A DNA stretch of 64,000 nucleotides, from positions 20,109,798-20,173,797 of the forward strand of contig CM055113.1 of assembly GCA_029204225.1 (NCBI GenBank), given 5' to 3'. This stretch comes from Diphasiastrum complanatum (taxonomy: Eukaryota > Streptophyta > Lycopodiopsida > Lycopodiales > Lycopodiaceae). A program made the translations under genes and the position numbers. Shown piece after piece: positions 10,871-21,963 of the stretch (positions are counted from its first letter, which is position 1; each line of letters opens with the position of its first letter). The notes beneath the pieces are model-generated. The model saw nothing but the letters and a program-made list of their open reading frames with translations. It did no database searches and was not told where the DNA came from.

Positions 10871-12345
10871 TGTCATGTACTTTTAGTACATTCGTGCTTA
10901 TACATGCAAGATAATATCCAATTTAAAGCTTTGTAGGCCCAAAAGGAGCCATTAACCTTAAGAACAAGGCGGTTCCCTCTTTAGGCCCTCCAAAGTAATT
11001 AATAAGGATAATAGGCCAATAAGGTCCCAATGTAGTTTAAATAATACTTAACAAGGGCTAACTATCCCTCAAGATAGTTATGTTTAGTTAAGTAAGACAT
11101 CAATTTGTGAATCTTTTGGCTCATTTGTAGGTGAGAGCTTCTTGCTTCCTCCTTGTGAATGTGAGCTATGGGAATTTCCTTTGTTAGGTCTCATGTGCCC
11201 TATCCACATGAATTCATGCACATTTTCCACTGATTGTACTCTTTCTTTCATTGCTAATGTGATTCAATGATGATCTCCATCTTTGTAGCTTTCTATGGAC
11301 ATGCTATCTTGATTGTCTTCTTGAAGAAACAAAACGTTTCTAATTACAAAGCCTTGCTAGCCTTCAGTCCTCAGCCCAACGAAGACATTCGCGAACTCGA
11401 AGATCTGGAGACACGAAGCACAAAAAGTTTCTTGAACACGAAAGTCAAAGGAAACAAAGAAGAACAGTTTACGAAGACGGAAGTCAAAGGAGACGAAGAC
11501 GAACGAATAGTGAACACGAAAGATCCAGAACGAGATTCCTTTGCGGTCCAGTACGAGAGAAAGGCATACGAGCAAAATGAAACCCGTTTTGCCCTCACAC
11601 TCCAAAGAGTACCAGCTAAGATCACGCAAGTACCCAGAAGTATAGAGATCTGATCTGATGACATGACATCAGCAGATACTTCCTAGGCCGTGGCTAATCT
11701 GCCACTCTTGTAACTTCTTGACTACTTGCTTAATCACTCTAATCTTTGATTTACATAGAGCGACCATGCTTACTAGATGATACTTGACATATAGATCAAC
11801 AGAATACACACAGTGTAACAACAAAACAGTCTGATACAATAATTAATCAAGATGAAAAATACAGAATACTTGTTCACCTACGTGCGAAGACAATTCTGTC
11901 TAGGATCAGAAGATCCAACTATCCGCTAGTAAAGCGAGACGATTACTCATGAGATAACCACATTTCTCTCACGCCAATGCAGTGCGTGGGTATGCACGTA
12001 GTGCTCGAAGAATCAGAGAAGAAAATCAGTAGATGATATTGTAGCCTTCGCGCACATATCAATTTGTGTTGTGTCTGATCTCGAATGCAAATGTTTCTAC
12101 TGTTAATCGCGTGTCTGATTTTCTTTTTGTTCATTCTGAATTTTGCACTTTGGTTGAAACTATGTTGAATGCTATATTAATTTTATGTAGTGACTGACTA
12201 CACTCTGGAGGACTATAGGAGTGATTCAGTTGATAGTGTCCAGTGATCGCATCTGAACTCCATCCGAGACGAAGAGAGTCGTGCTTGATTCACCTTTGCG
12301 AAAGTTTCGCGAATCTGACGAATTCATCAGTCATCATTCTCAACA
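10871..12345 (+). mobile_element. LTR block (TGTCATG...CTCAACA), single long LTR or two abutting LTRs
   Basis: Begins TGTCATGTAC directly after a polypurine tract and ends CTCAACA one base before a copia PBS. As one LTR it would be about 1.47 kb. Alternatively it is the start of a Ty3 3' LTR fused to the end of a copia-B 5' LTR. The upstream polypurine context looks Ty3-like and the downstream gag is clearly copia, which favours a composite. The direct copy is 41716-43203. A reverse-oriented fragment related to 11720-12030 lies at 33575-33830. Confidence 0.6.
11267..11653 (+). other. 128-codon ORF of unknown meaning inside the LTR block
   Basis: Open frame with a hydrophobic start (FVAFYGHAILIVFL) followed by a charged, repetitive stretch (NTKVKGNKEEQFTKTEVKGDEDE). 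No family recognised. The same ORF occurs at 42112-42498 with a single amino-acid difference (Ser to Cys at residue 4), inside a 497-bp stretch (11278-11774) with no differences between copies. Two long antisense frames overlap it. Coding status is uncertain; it may be an LTR segment that happens to be open. Confidence 0.3.
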
Positions 12346-12346
12346 G

Positions 12347-12489
12347 TGGTATCAGATCCCACCCTGTCATACTCTGACATAGCCGATAAGCTATCAGATC
12401 CAGGAGGCCAAGCATTTAGACAATCAACCATCAACAAGGAAACAAACTTCGAGAAGCAATGGTTTCAATCAGCAGCATGCAGAGCAAGA
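12347..12489 (+). mobile_element. copia-B PBS and leader, truncated
   Basis: TGGTATCAGATCC at 12347 is a copia initiator-Met PBS. The following sequence is collinear with 43205-43345 up to the first codons of copia-B gag (ATG.TTCAATCAGCAGCATGCAG). Homology stops at about 12489, where the last 90 bp of a copia-A LTR begin. Compared with the second locus, the rest of copia-B gag and most of the copia-A 5' LTR have been deleted here. Confidence 0.8.
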
Positions 12490-12579
12490 CTATTCTTTGA
12501 TCAATCTTGTGCAATCACAACACCTCAGTAAGATCATGTAGGGTGTGTGGTGAAGTTCACACGTGCTAGAAACTTCACA
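12490..12579 (+). mobile_element. copia-A 5' LTR, last 90 bp only
   Basis: Matches the 3' end of the LTRs at 16978-17705 and 44039-44768 (from TTCTTTGATCAATC to CTTCACA). Directly followed by TGGTATCAGAGCTTC (12580-12594), the copia-A PBS. Confidence 0.9.
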
Positions 12580-12594
12580 TGGTATCAGAGCTTC

Positions 12595-13284
12595 ATGCTT
12601 TGAAGATGTGAGGGTGTATACATCAAATCATCAGTGTTTTTGCTTGCAGGAACTCAGATTCTGGAGAGGGATTCAAACTTCGCTGAGAAACAAGCAATCT
12701 GTGGATCATAAGTGGATCAAATCAAGGATGATCTGATCCATCGGAGCTCTGTACGGATAGAGAGCTCACACGTGTGAAATCAGCCCTCATTAATGAGTGC
12801 TACTTCTCAAGGAATGATCCAAATTTGATGTTTTATAGCTTGTTGGATAGGTATTGAAGAGTAGAATGTATTGCTCTTATTTCTAAATCAATTTGATTTG
12901 TTTTTAGAGAAGTTTTAGGCAATCAGAGAGTTTGAGAGGGTACTCAACTCGTGGGATATGCCAAAGTGAGCACACATCTGTCTTTTATACCATTTTCATC
13001 AATTTTCACTTTCAATAAAGTAGAATTGGATAGAAGTGAGTGTTCTGAGGTCTTAGACTTTCCATTTCACACATATTACTGTGTTTGAGTTGAAAGTAAG
13101 TTCCTAGAGAGTTTATCAGTACTTTGAAACTCGTGGGAGAGATAGACTTCTTGCTTGCATGTGTTTCTTTTTTTGTGACTGAAGCAAGATCCAAATTCAA
13201 GATAGATTGACTTTCAGTATTGAGAATTTGTTCTCACATTTGTTGCTAGATTTCATAGGGTGGATCAACGTATGTGTTAGATCC
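12595..13284 (+). other. copia-A leader
   Basis: Non-coding leader between PBS and the first recognisable gag codons. It is collinear with 44784-45160 in the other copy. No conserved gag N-terminus (F.G.NY..W) is seen, so the gag start is deleted or decayed. Confidence 0.55.
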
Positions 13285-14203
13285 TAGACTGAGATAGCAA
13301 GCAACATCCTTTCAAGAGAGATCAGTACATGCACCACTGCCAAGGGAGCTTGGGATACTCTAAAAACAATCTATGAAATCAAAAATACTTCTAGATTTTT
13401 TACACATGAAACCAAATATTTCTAAGTTATCATAGAGTAGATGAGAGTGCTTCATCATATGTCATGAGAGTTAAGGATCTTCATCAAGAGCTAGCTGGTA
13501 TTAGTGATGCTCTTAAGGACACTGAACTTGTTCAAGTAGTCCTAAATGGACTTAGAGATGAATATTGTGCAATATTGTGCAGACTTATGCTGTCAGAGAG
13601 GATCTTCCATCCTTGGAGACACTGCAAGGTGTTCTCATTGCTGAAGAAAGCAGGCAAGAGAACAAGATGCTGAGGATCAACAAACTTTCATTGAAAGATG
13701 GTGGAGATGACAAAGCACTCTTCATCAGAGACAAGTCAAGAGGCAAGGGAAAAGGACAACAACACTTCAAGAAGGACAAAGCCAAAAAAGGTGGTGAGGA
13801 TCAATCCTCACAAGCTGCAACATCCAGTGGCAAGAAGAAGTTGTCAAAGATCAAGTGTTTTTTCTGTAGCAAGAAAGGACACTATGCATCAAATTGTTTC
13901 AAGAAGAAGAACCAATCTAAGCAAGCTAACCTTACTAACGAGGATGAGTGTGAGGGTGTAGAGAGTGAAAGAGAGGATTCATTAATGATGTCTACTTTTT
14001 CATCTTTTCCATTTAAGAATAAAGAAGTCTGGTGGATAGATAGTGGGGCTAGTTCCCATATGTCTAGTTCTAGGAACTCTTTCACTAATCTCATGCCATA
14101 TCTAGGTGCAAAAAGGTTAATCTATATTGCTAATGATGTAGAGTGTAGGATTGAAGGAATAGGTAGCATTCCATTGCATGCATCATCATCAAAATCTTTT
14201 TGA
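13285..14203 (+). pseudogene. copia-A gag and protease
   Basis: Gag UBN2 remnant in several frames (AKGAWDTLKTIYEIKNTS at about 13340; VMRVKDLHQELAG at about 13460; ELVQVVLNGLRDEY at about 13530), then an open frame from 13565. It contains the lysine-rich linker, the zinc knuckle CFFCSKKGHYASNC (about 13855-13900) and the protease active site WWIDSGASSHM (about 14030). A stop at about 14201 separates it from the pol frame. The gag N-terminus is absent. Confidence 0.9.
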
Positions 14204-14230
14204 TTAAATGATGTACTATATGTACCTAGA

Positions 14231-15586
14231 TTGACTAAGAATCTCATTAGTGTAAGACAATTGTTTGATAGTGGATTGGATGTCAAGTTTCAAGTTGACA
14301 AGTGTATAATCTCAAGAGAAAATGAAGTTATTGCTAGAGGATCTAGAATTGGTAAGTTGTTCAAACTAGATTCTAGGGAGAGTGCTAACATTTCAGATAT
14401 TGCTTATGAGACCAAGGTTCTACAGGAGGATCTGTGGCACAAGAGATTAGGTCATCCCAATTTCAAAGCCATGCAATCTATGGTCAAAGAAGGAAAAGTT
14501 GTTGGTCTACCAAAGACACTGTCAAAGGAGCTTCTACCTTGTGAAGCTTGTGTGCTGGCAAAGTCACACATAAGGCCTTTTCCTAGTTCAAGTATCAAGA
14601 CAAAGCAACCAGTTGAACTTGTACACTCAGATATTCATTTCTCATCAACTAAGAGCAAAGGAGGAGCCAACTGCTTTGTCTCTTTTGCAAATGATTATAC
14701 AAGACATTCTTGGATCTATATGTTGTCTTCAAAAGCCATAGTCTATGATGTTTTTCTTACTTTTAAAGCTTATGTAGAGAAGCAATTTCCTTTCAAGTTA
14801 AAAGCTTTAAGAAGTGATAGTGGAGGAGAGTACACTTCTAATAAGTTTAAAGACTTTTGTGAGAGAGAGAGTATTCAAAGAGAGTTTTCTTGTTCATATA
14901 CTCCTCAACAAAATGGAGTTGTTGGGAGAAAAAATAGAACTTTGTGTGAATGTGCAAAAGCCATTAGGCTAGAAGCTTCTCTGCCTAAAGAATTTTGGGG
15001 AGAGGCAGTTGCATGTGCAAACTATCTTTGTAATAGGCTTCCAAATCTTGCAGTAGGAGGAAAGACACCATTTGAGATGTTCTTTAAGAAAAAGCCTAAG
15101 GTAGATCATCTTAGGATTTTTGGCTGTGTATACTTTGTGCATGTGCCTTTAGAAACTAGGAAGAAGGAAGATCCTAGTGTAGTAAAAGGAATTTTTGTAG
15201 GATATGCATCCACTAAAAAAACATACAAGATTTATTTGCCCTCTACTGACAAAAATGTTGTTATTAGAGATGTGATCTTCCATGAAGATCAGAAGTTTAA
15301 CTTGGATGATGCACAGATCAAGGAGACTCATGCAAGATCAATCATCAATCTTGATGTTGTTCAAGAAGAGGTGAGGCTGAGGCTTGAGGAGGAGCAAATT
15401 CAAGCTACCACACCCAGAAGATCTACACGAGCAAGATCTGAGCCAAGGAGGCTCACATATGATAAAGAAGGAAGGCAAGTGAAAGGTGAAACTTCCTATC
15501 ATGCACTTTTTATATCAGATGTAGAGCCTAAGGATGTCCAAGAAGCTTTTCAATCCAAGGAGTGGGTTGAAGCAATGACCCAATAA
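14231..15586 (+). pseudogene. copia-A integrase region
   Basis: 451 codons open. GAG-pre-integrase (LWHKRLGHPN...CEACVLAKSH), then the integrase core with D in HSDIHFSS and D in RSDSGGEY. The third catalytic residue, normally Glu in NGV.ERKNR, is Gly here (NGVVGRKNR), so the enzyme should be dead. The copia integrase C-terminal block (HLRIFGCVYFVHVP, KGIFVGY) follows, then an arginine-rich linker (TPRRSTRARSEPRRL). A stop at 15584-15586 precedes RT. The truncated sister copy at 45410-46189 ends before this residue. Confidence 0.93.
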
Positions 15587-15595
15587 TTTGAAGCC

Positions 15596-16963
15596 TTGAT
15601 GTCAAATAACACATGGGAGCTTGTGGAGCCACCAAACAACATGCATGTGATTGGATGCAAGTGGGTATTCAGAATCAAGTATAAACATGATGGATCTATC
15701 AATAAGTATAAAGCAAGACTTTGTGCCAGAGGCTACTCACAGATTAAAGGACTTGACTATGAAGATACCTTTGCAGTAGTTGCAAAGATGGTAAAAATTC
15801 GAATACTCATCTCTCTTGCATGTTTTCACAAATGGAGTATGTTCCAGCTTGATGTTTCTAATGAATTTATCAAAGGTTACCTTGAGGAGGAGATTTATAT
15901 GGAGCAGCCTCCAGGTTTTGTGAAGGAAGGTGATGAATCAAAAGTTTGTCTTTTGTTCAAAGGTTTGTATGGACTGAAGCAGGCACCAAGGTCTTGGTAT
16001 GCAAGGCTAAATTGTATTCTCATATCACTTGGATTTTGTCTAAGTGAATATGACCCTTCTCTGTATTATAAGTTTGTAGATAACTTTGTAATCATTCTTC
16101 TCATCTATGTAGATGATATCATTCTTTGTGGAAACAATGAGAAGTTAGTTGAAGAAACTAAGCATGCACTTGGTACTGAGTTTAAGATGCAAGACTTAGG
16201 AGTTCTTTACTATATTCTAGGCCTTGAAATAGATTTTTGGAGTTCTATTAAAGATGATGAAAAATCCTTTGAGGACATCACTCTTTATATGAGTCTTATT
16301 GGCTCACTTATTTGGTCATCAATGACTAGGCCTGATCTAAGCTTTTGTGTTCATAAGCTAAGTCAACACATGCAGGATCCAAAGTTATATCATTGGAAGT
16401 TGGCTAAAAGAGTCTTGAGGTATATATTTTCTAACTTGGATTATGGACTATTATATGAAGGAGAAGATCTGACTTTGATTGCTTTTTCAGATTTAGATTT
16501 TGCAGGAGACAGTTTGGATAGGAAATCCACAAGTGCTTACACTATATTTCTTGGAGGAAATTCGGTTTCTTGGCTATCAAGGAAATAGACAACTATTTTC
16601 TTATCATCCTGTGAAGCTGAATACAAATCTCTTACAACCACAACAAAGGAGATTTTATGGATCAAAAGGCTACTTTTGGAGCTAAAGTGTTATGCAGATG
16701 AAGATTTACCAATTATCAAGAATGATAACATTTCTGCTCAGGCTCTTGCAAATAGTCCAGTCTTTCATGAAAGGAACAAGCATATTGAAGTGGCTCATCA
16801 TTTTGTAAGAGAAAAAGTCATTGGGAGACAGATCTCATTGGAGCATGTTTCATCTTCAGATTGTGTTGCAGATATTCTCACCAAGCCTCTACTCAAGAAC
16901 GTATTTATGAAGATGAGGTCAAACCTTGGCCTAATTTTGAAGTCTATTTTGATAGGAACATAA
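15596..16963 (+). pseudogene. copia-A reverse transcriptase and RNase H
   Basis: RT blocks: NNTWELVEPP, GCKWVFRIKY, QLDVSNEFIKGYLEEEIYMEQP, LYGLKQAPRSWY and the catalytic YVDDI (about 16110). After LGLEIDFW an in-frame deletion removes the usual stretch before GSLIW..MTRPDLSF. RNase H is interrupted by a stop at 16586-16588 and resumes to the end (RNKHIEVAHHFVRE, VADILTKPLLKNVF). The polypurine tract AAGGAGGAG precedes the LTR. This is the most complete pol in the window but carries stops and a deletion. Confidence 0.93.
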
Positions 16964-16977
16964 TTTTTAAGGAGGAG

Positions 16978-17705
16978 TGTGAAGATTATTAAATATTATA
17001 TTCCTATCTCGAGTTTGGGGTCATGTCCATGGTGATTTCCACTAAAATTCATGTTGTACATAAAAGGAGTGTGAATTGAGCACATATCCTTCTAGTGTAG
17101 CTCGGATTTGAGTTAGATAGGTTCAATTATGATGACATGCAGATGTTTAGATAGCATGCAAAGTTCTACTGTATGCATGCAAGCCACATGCAATCAGTGC
17201 ATGCAACATGCAAAGTAGTTTTTGTGATCTATACATGTTTAGGTAGTTTTATGAGTTGACATGCAGTACATGCAACATCCATGCATGCAGTTACACATGT
17301 GGATCTCTGGTACGTGAATTAGTTCAGTTAAGTGGACTTTCTATGCAACTCCACTGTAGGAATTTGAGTCTCTCTCATGTAGGGAAAGCTGGGCATGTTT
17401 TGCCATATTGTGATATTGAAATTTTGGTGTTTTGGACCCATTCTCTCTCTACTCGAGTTTTCTATGCTTGATTTTCTCTCTCTACCCAAGAACAGCCTCT
17501 TTTTTTCATACTGAACACTTAGAATTATTTTTGACATTCATTTCTCATAGTGAAGAGTTAGATTTTTTCATCAGATGTATGCCATTGTGCTTTTGCCTTA
17601 GATTTATCAAGCATGCTGTTCTTTGATCAATCTTATGCAATCACAACACCTCAGTAAGATCCTGTAGGGTGTGTGGTGAAGTTCACACGTGCTAAAAGCT
17701 TCACA
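16978..17705 (+). mobile_element. copia-A 3' LTR
   Basis: 728 bp, TGTGAAG...CTTCACA (7-bp inverted termini), immediately after the polypurine tract. Full-length homologues are the 5' LTR at 44039-44768 and the solo LTRs at 20824-21552 and 32317-33046. Confidence 0.95.
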
Positions 17706-17855
17706 ACTGGGAGACCAAAGGGAGGTCGAAACAACAAGGTGCAGACAAGAAGACTTGTGTGAGATGCAAAAGATACGGGCATACAGTAGATACCTGCTGC
17801 CTCAATCCCAAGATTGAGTGTATCCACTGCCACAAGAAGGGTCACACGACCGTTT
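17706..17855 (+). pseudogene. copia-B gag zinc knuckles (continuation beyond copia-A)
   Basis: Immediately after the copia-A LTR the sequence encodes two CCHC zinc knuckles, CVRCKRYGHTVDTC and CIHCHKKGHT. The frame continues that of copia-B gag at 44038, on the other side of the second copia-A copy: left flank ends AACTG, right flank begins ACTGG. This is therefore the downstream half of the interrupted copia-B gag. It is cut at about 17855 by a CACTA-like fragment. Confidence 0.75.
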
Positions 17856-18129
17856 TTTTTAGCATTTTTTGTGAAGAGAGAATTTAAAATTAATCGCGGG
17901 GGAGTGGAATGCTCGAGCGTCGAGTTCGACATTTGTCCTTGGTATAAGCCTTGCAAATTTCACCGTTTTTTTCAAAGATTTCTAGGGAGGTTTATATAGA
18001 GGGTTATAAAGAACGTTATAGAGAGGGTTGTAGGGAGGGTCAAGCAGGCCAAGAAGCATTCCAAAATACTCTGTTCACCGAGAGTAATATCATGACTGAT
18101 GAAAAAAAGGCCTCTCGGTATAAACCATG
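17855..18129 (+). mobile_element. CACTA-like terminal fragment, head missing
   Basis: Homologous to the element end at 18475-18780 and, inverted, to 39396-39699, but lacks the CACTACAACAAG head. Contains the degenerate tandem run of GGTTATAGAGAGG-type units (17990-18040) and ends near AAAAAGGCCTCTCGG. Non-coding. Confidence 0.45.
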
Positions 18130-18474
18130 GTATGTTACAGAATGTAAATGGATCTCACTTTTGAAAATTGTTGTCTATCAACACACTGAATTCCGATTTC
18201 TATCAGCAACAGTTGCCATATCCACAAGTAAATAAAGAAATTTATGTATCACAAAAATATCATGACCACAATTTGTGTACTGCGTCGACTTCTTGTTTGA
18301 TGTCAACTAGTCAAATAATAAAGTGTGATTGCATCTATGAGCAATCTGATTGATATTATCATGAGTTGAAATAGATTGGACTGTCACACTTATTCATTTG
18401 GTGGTTACTCGTTATCATTTGCCGCATGATCATGCGACAAATCCGCCAATCCAAATGAGTCTATATCTAATTCT
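18130..18474 (+). repeat. middle-repetitive sequence M
   Basis: About 340 bp of non-coding sequence present again, inverted, at 39047-39395 and, without flanking CACTA-like ends, at 48895-49206. The latter copy shows that the sequence is independent of the flanking ends. Origin unknown. Confidence 0.7.
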
Positions 18475-18780
18475 CACTACAACAAGATGCGCGATTTCCA
18501 GCGCTTTTTTTGAGTATTTTTTTGTAAAGATAGAATTTAAAATGAGTCGCAGGCGGAGTGGAAAGCTCAAGCACCAGGTCCGGCATCTGGCCTCGGTATA
18601 AGCCTTGAAAATTTGAACGTGTTTTTCAAAGATTTATAGGGAGGGTTATAGGAAGGTTTATAAGAAAGGCTATAGAGAGGGTTATAGGGAGGGGAGGGTC
18701 AAGCAAGCCAAGAGGCATTCCAAAATACTTTGCTCATCGAGAGTAATAGCGTGACTGATGAAAAAAAGGCCCCTTGGTTT
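18475..18780 (+). mobile_element. CACTA-like terminus
   Basis: Begins CACTACAACAAGATGCGCG, like the CACTACAAGAAA termini of plant CACTA (En/Spm) elements. It is followed by subterminal sequence and a tandem run of GGTTATA/GAGAGG units. No transposase is linked. The same terminus occurs inverted, ending at 39046, 39699 and 8337. Confidence 0.5.
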
Positions 18781-20823
18781 ATGGATAGATGAGTAGAGAA
18801 AGCTTTCATTACTTGTAAGAAGGAACTAAAAATTCAATAGGCATTACTGCCTCTTGACCATAAATGAGGTGGAAGGGTGTGACCCATCTAGTGACCTTGT
18901 TGGGAGTGGTACGATGTGCCCAAGTAGCTAACAACAGCTTGGTTTTCCAATCTAATCTACTTGTCTCAACTATCTTCGTCTGAATCTTGCAGATGGTCTT
19001 ATAGTGAATTCTGCTTGGCCATTACATCGAGGATAGTAGGGGGTACTTTTTCGATATACAACAAGGTAATGGCGTAAGAGATTATCAACTACTACATTTA
19101 AGAAGTGTGATCTCTATTACTAACAGGCTCGATTAGGACAACCAAACACATAATGATGTTTTCATATAGAGAACGCACGATGATCTTTATATTGGCGTCC
19201 TTTGTGGCTCTAGCCTCAACCCATTTGGTAGCGTAATTTGTGGCAATAAAGATGTAACAAGCTTGAGTGTTTTTGGCTGCTGGGCTGATGGGCCCAACAA
19301 AGTCTAAATCCCATTAAGAAATCTTCGTCTTCTATAATTGGGATTAGCGGCGTGAAGTCAGCTTTTTCTGTCTTCTTGGCTTGTTGACAAACATGATCAT
19401 GATCACATGTTTTTATAATAGCAAATGTATCCTTAAACAATGATCACCACCATAACCCTGCTCGGAGGATGATCTTAACAGTCGCTTCAGTAGAGAAGTG
19501 ACTACCACCAATGCCTTCATGAGCCTGAGATATGATAGGTCGTATCTCAGATTCATAATCGCATCGGCGTATTATTCCGTCAACATCCCTTCTATATAAC
19601 TGTCTGGCGATAAGTTGAAAAAATTCACTTTTATTAAAAAATTGCTTTTGGCTACTTGACTTAGTTCTTCTTTAAGTCGGCGGACAGTGGTAAGGAGTTG
19701 AGTGATTTCCTCAGCCCAAGGTGGAGTGGCATCAATCCGAAAAAGACATGCATCAAGTAGTTCATTGTTGATTGGGATATCGGCCTTTTCAGCATTTGGA
19801 AGTCGGGACATGTGGTTGGCCATGAAGTGTTGTGTGTCTTTTCTTACGACTACCCAAAAGGTGAATTCCTCAAGGATTAACAGCCATCGAGCTATTCGTC
19901 TGGTTTTACATGGTTTATTTACAATATATAATAGGGCTTGATGGTCCGTGTAAAATGCAAAGGTTTGGCCTAGAAAATAATGTTGCAATTGTTGTACGGC
20001 GTAGACCATGGCTAGTGCTTCACGTTCAATTGTTGTATAGTTTACTTCAGTATACACCACTTGTCTGCTCAAGAAACGTATAGAAAATCTTTGTTATACC
20101 GGTCTGGTTGTGCTAGGATACCACCAATAGCATACTTACTTGCGTAAGTATGCACATGGAATTCCGTCGTGTAATCAGGAGAACATAGTATTGGCATGGT
20201 GGTGAGAGCGGTCTTGAATTCCTCAAAAGCTTTTATTCGTTCCTTGGTCCACCTAGGGTCAACCACAACCAAATAAAGGAGCTGCGCCTTGCCGACATAG
20301 TCGATTATGAAGATGTGGTAGTAGTTAGTATGGCCTAGGAAAACGTAGACTTCCTTCACGGTCGTAGGTAAGGGCATCTCAACTATAACTTTGATTTTAG
20401 AAGGATTGGTAGAAATACCGTCCTTTGATATGATATGTTTGAGTACAACCCCATGGGTTACCTAGATTTGGCACTTCTCAGGGTTTAGTGATATTCCAAA
20501 CCATTGACAACGAATGAAGATCTTTTCGAGTGCTTCGAGATATTTTTCTGCTGAAGGATGCACCCCCAGATCATCAAGATAAATCTCGACGATGTGGTTG
20601 AGCAAATCTTGAAACGCCATTTGCATGACGCATTGGAACGTGGAAGGGGCGTTGCATAGGGCAAAAGTCATTACGTTGTAGCATAAATGCTATATTCTGT
20701 GGCGAAAGCCATCTTGTGTAGATCCTTAGGGACTATCTAGACTAGGAAATAGCCACTAAATCCATCTAAAAAGTTGAAAGCCTCAACTCCTACCATTTTC
20801 TCTAGAATTTGTGTTGTTAAGGG
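18781..20823 (-). pseudogene. Ty3/gypsy pol, 3' half (RT end, RNase H, integrase)
   Basis: Minus strand. RT fingers/palm: FALCNAPSTFQCVM and the catalytic YLDDLGV (20462-20671). RT thumb/connection: PTTVKEVYVFLGHTNYYHIFI (20069-20377). RNase H: YTEVNYTTIEREALAMVYAV and FYTDHQALLYI (19572-20072). Integrase: C..C region near 19390 (CDHDHVCQQAKKTEKADF), core D in LDFVGPISPAAK, DYATKWVEARA-like, down to about 18850. Frames are broken between these blocks. The RT N-terminal part continues at 21553-21752 beyond a solo LTR. Confidence 0.9.
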
Positions 20824-21552
20824 TGTGAAGTTTTTAGCACGTGTGAACTTCACCACACACCCTACAGGATCTTACTGAGGTGTTGTGATTGCACAAGATT
20901 GATCAAAAAACAGTATGCTTGAAAAATCTAAGGCAAGAGCACAATGGCATACATCTGATGAAAAAATCTAATTCTTCACTATGAGAAATGAATGTCAGAA
21001 ATAATTCTAAGTGTTCAGTATGGGAAAAAGAGGCTGCTCTCGGGTAGAGAGAGAAAATCATACATAGAAAACTCGGGTAGAGAGAGAATGAGTCCAAAAC
21101 ACCAAAATCTCAATATTCACAATATGGCAAAACATGCTCAGCTTTTCCTACATGAGAGAGACTCGAATTCCTACAGTGGAGTTGCATGGAAAGTCCACTT
21201 AATTGAATAATTCACTTACCAGAGATCCACATGTGTAACTGCATGCATGTATGGTGCATATACTGCATGTCAACTCATAAAATTGCCTGGACATATGTAA
21301 ATCACAAAAACTACTTTGCATGTTGCATGCACTGATTGCATGTGGCTTGCATGCATTCAGTAAGACTTCGCATGCTATCAAAACATCTGCATGTCATTAC
21401 AGTTGAACCTATCTAACTCAAATCTGAACTACACTAGAAGGATATGTGTTCAATTCACACTCCTTATATGTACAACATAAAATCTAGTGGAAATTATCAT
21501 GGTCATGACCCCAAACTCGAGATAGGAAGATAATATTGCAATAAACTTCACA
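20824..21552 (-). mobile_element. solo copia-A LTR with target duplication AAGGG
   Basis: 729 bp, TGTGAAG...CTTCACA, inserted in the RT of the Ty3 element. Flanks are AAGGG (20819-20823) and AAGGG (21553-21557), a perfect 5-bp target duplication. No internal copia sequence remains, so this is an LTR-LTR recombination product. The identical insertion is at 32317-33046. Confidence 0.95.
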
Positions 21553-21752
21553 AAGGGCAACGGGAAATGGTCTTTTTTAGTAACCACGTTAAGATTCTTG
21601 AGGTCAACGCAGATACGAAGCTTGCCATTTTTCTTGGGCACCAACACAATGGCCGATATCCAATCCATATGTTGGACTTCATAAATGAAGCCAACATCAA
21701 GTAGCTTCTTAATATCCTCATCGATCCTTTCTCGATAAACATGGTTACAACG
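21553..21752 (-). pseudogene. Ty3/gypsy RT N-terminal fragment
   Basis: Encodes the RT start on the minus strand (IVLVPKKNGKLRICVDLKNLN, KKDHFPLPF; YRERIDEDIKKLLD region), continuous with 18781-20823 before the solo LTR inserted. Ends at 21752, where repeat R1 begins; the second copy continues to 33357. Confidence 0.9.
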
Positions 21753-21963
21753 GTAAGGCCCTTCCGCCGCAGAAGAATGTGTAAAAATTTAGCTACTTGT
21801 TTATGATTGGATGCCAGATACATGATTACCAGTTGAAGACCGTCTATCTAAAAATTTCTTGGCCAAGGGGGGGGGGAGGTCCTACCGAGAGGCCCTTCCG
21901 CCGCAGAAGAATGTGTAAAAATTTAGCTACTTGTTAGATACATGATTACGAGTTGAAGACCGT
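21753..21963. repeat. repeat R1, tandem pair
   Basis: Two direct copies of a unit running from GGCCCTTCCGCCGCAGAAG to GTTGAAGACCGTC (21757-21842 and 21890-21963). Between them is a spacer with a run of nine G (GGCCAAGGGGGGGGG). A third copy is at 34199-34333. Non-coding; family unknown. Confidence 0.75.

Noticed and set aside
11357-11664. Antisense ORFs of 90 and 97 codons opposite the 128-codon ORF
   Set aside because: Same open stretch read on the other strand; low-complexity Phe/Val/Ser runs mirror the Lys/Glu/Asp-rich plus strand.
17256-17626. ORFs rich in Cys/His within copia-A LTRs
   Set aside because: They recur in every LTR copy in both orientations and come from GCATGC-rich LTR sequence; no zinc-finger spacing.
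18620-18710. Interstitial telomere repeats
   Set aside because: Units are GGTTATA/GAGAGG, not TTTAGGG, and irregular.
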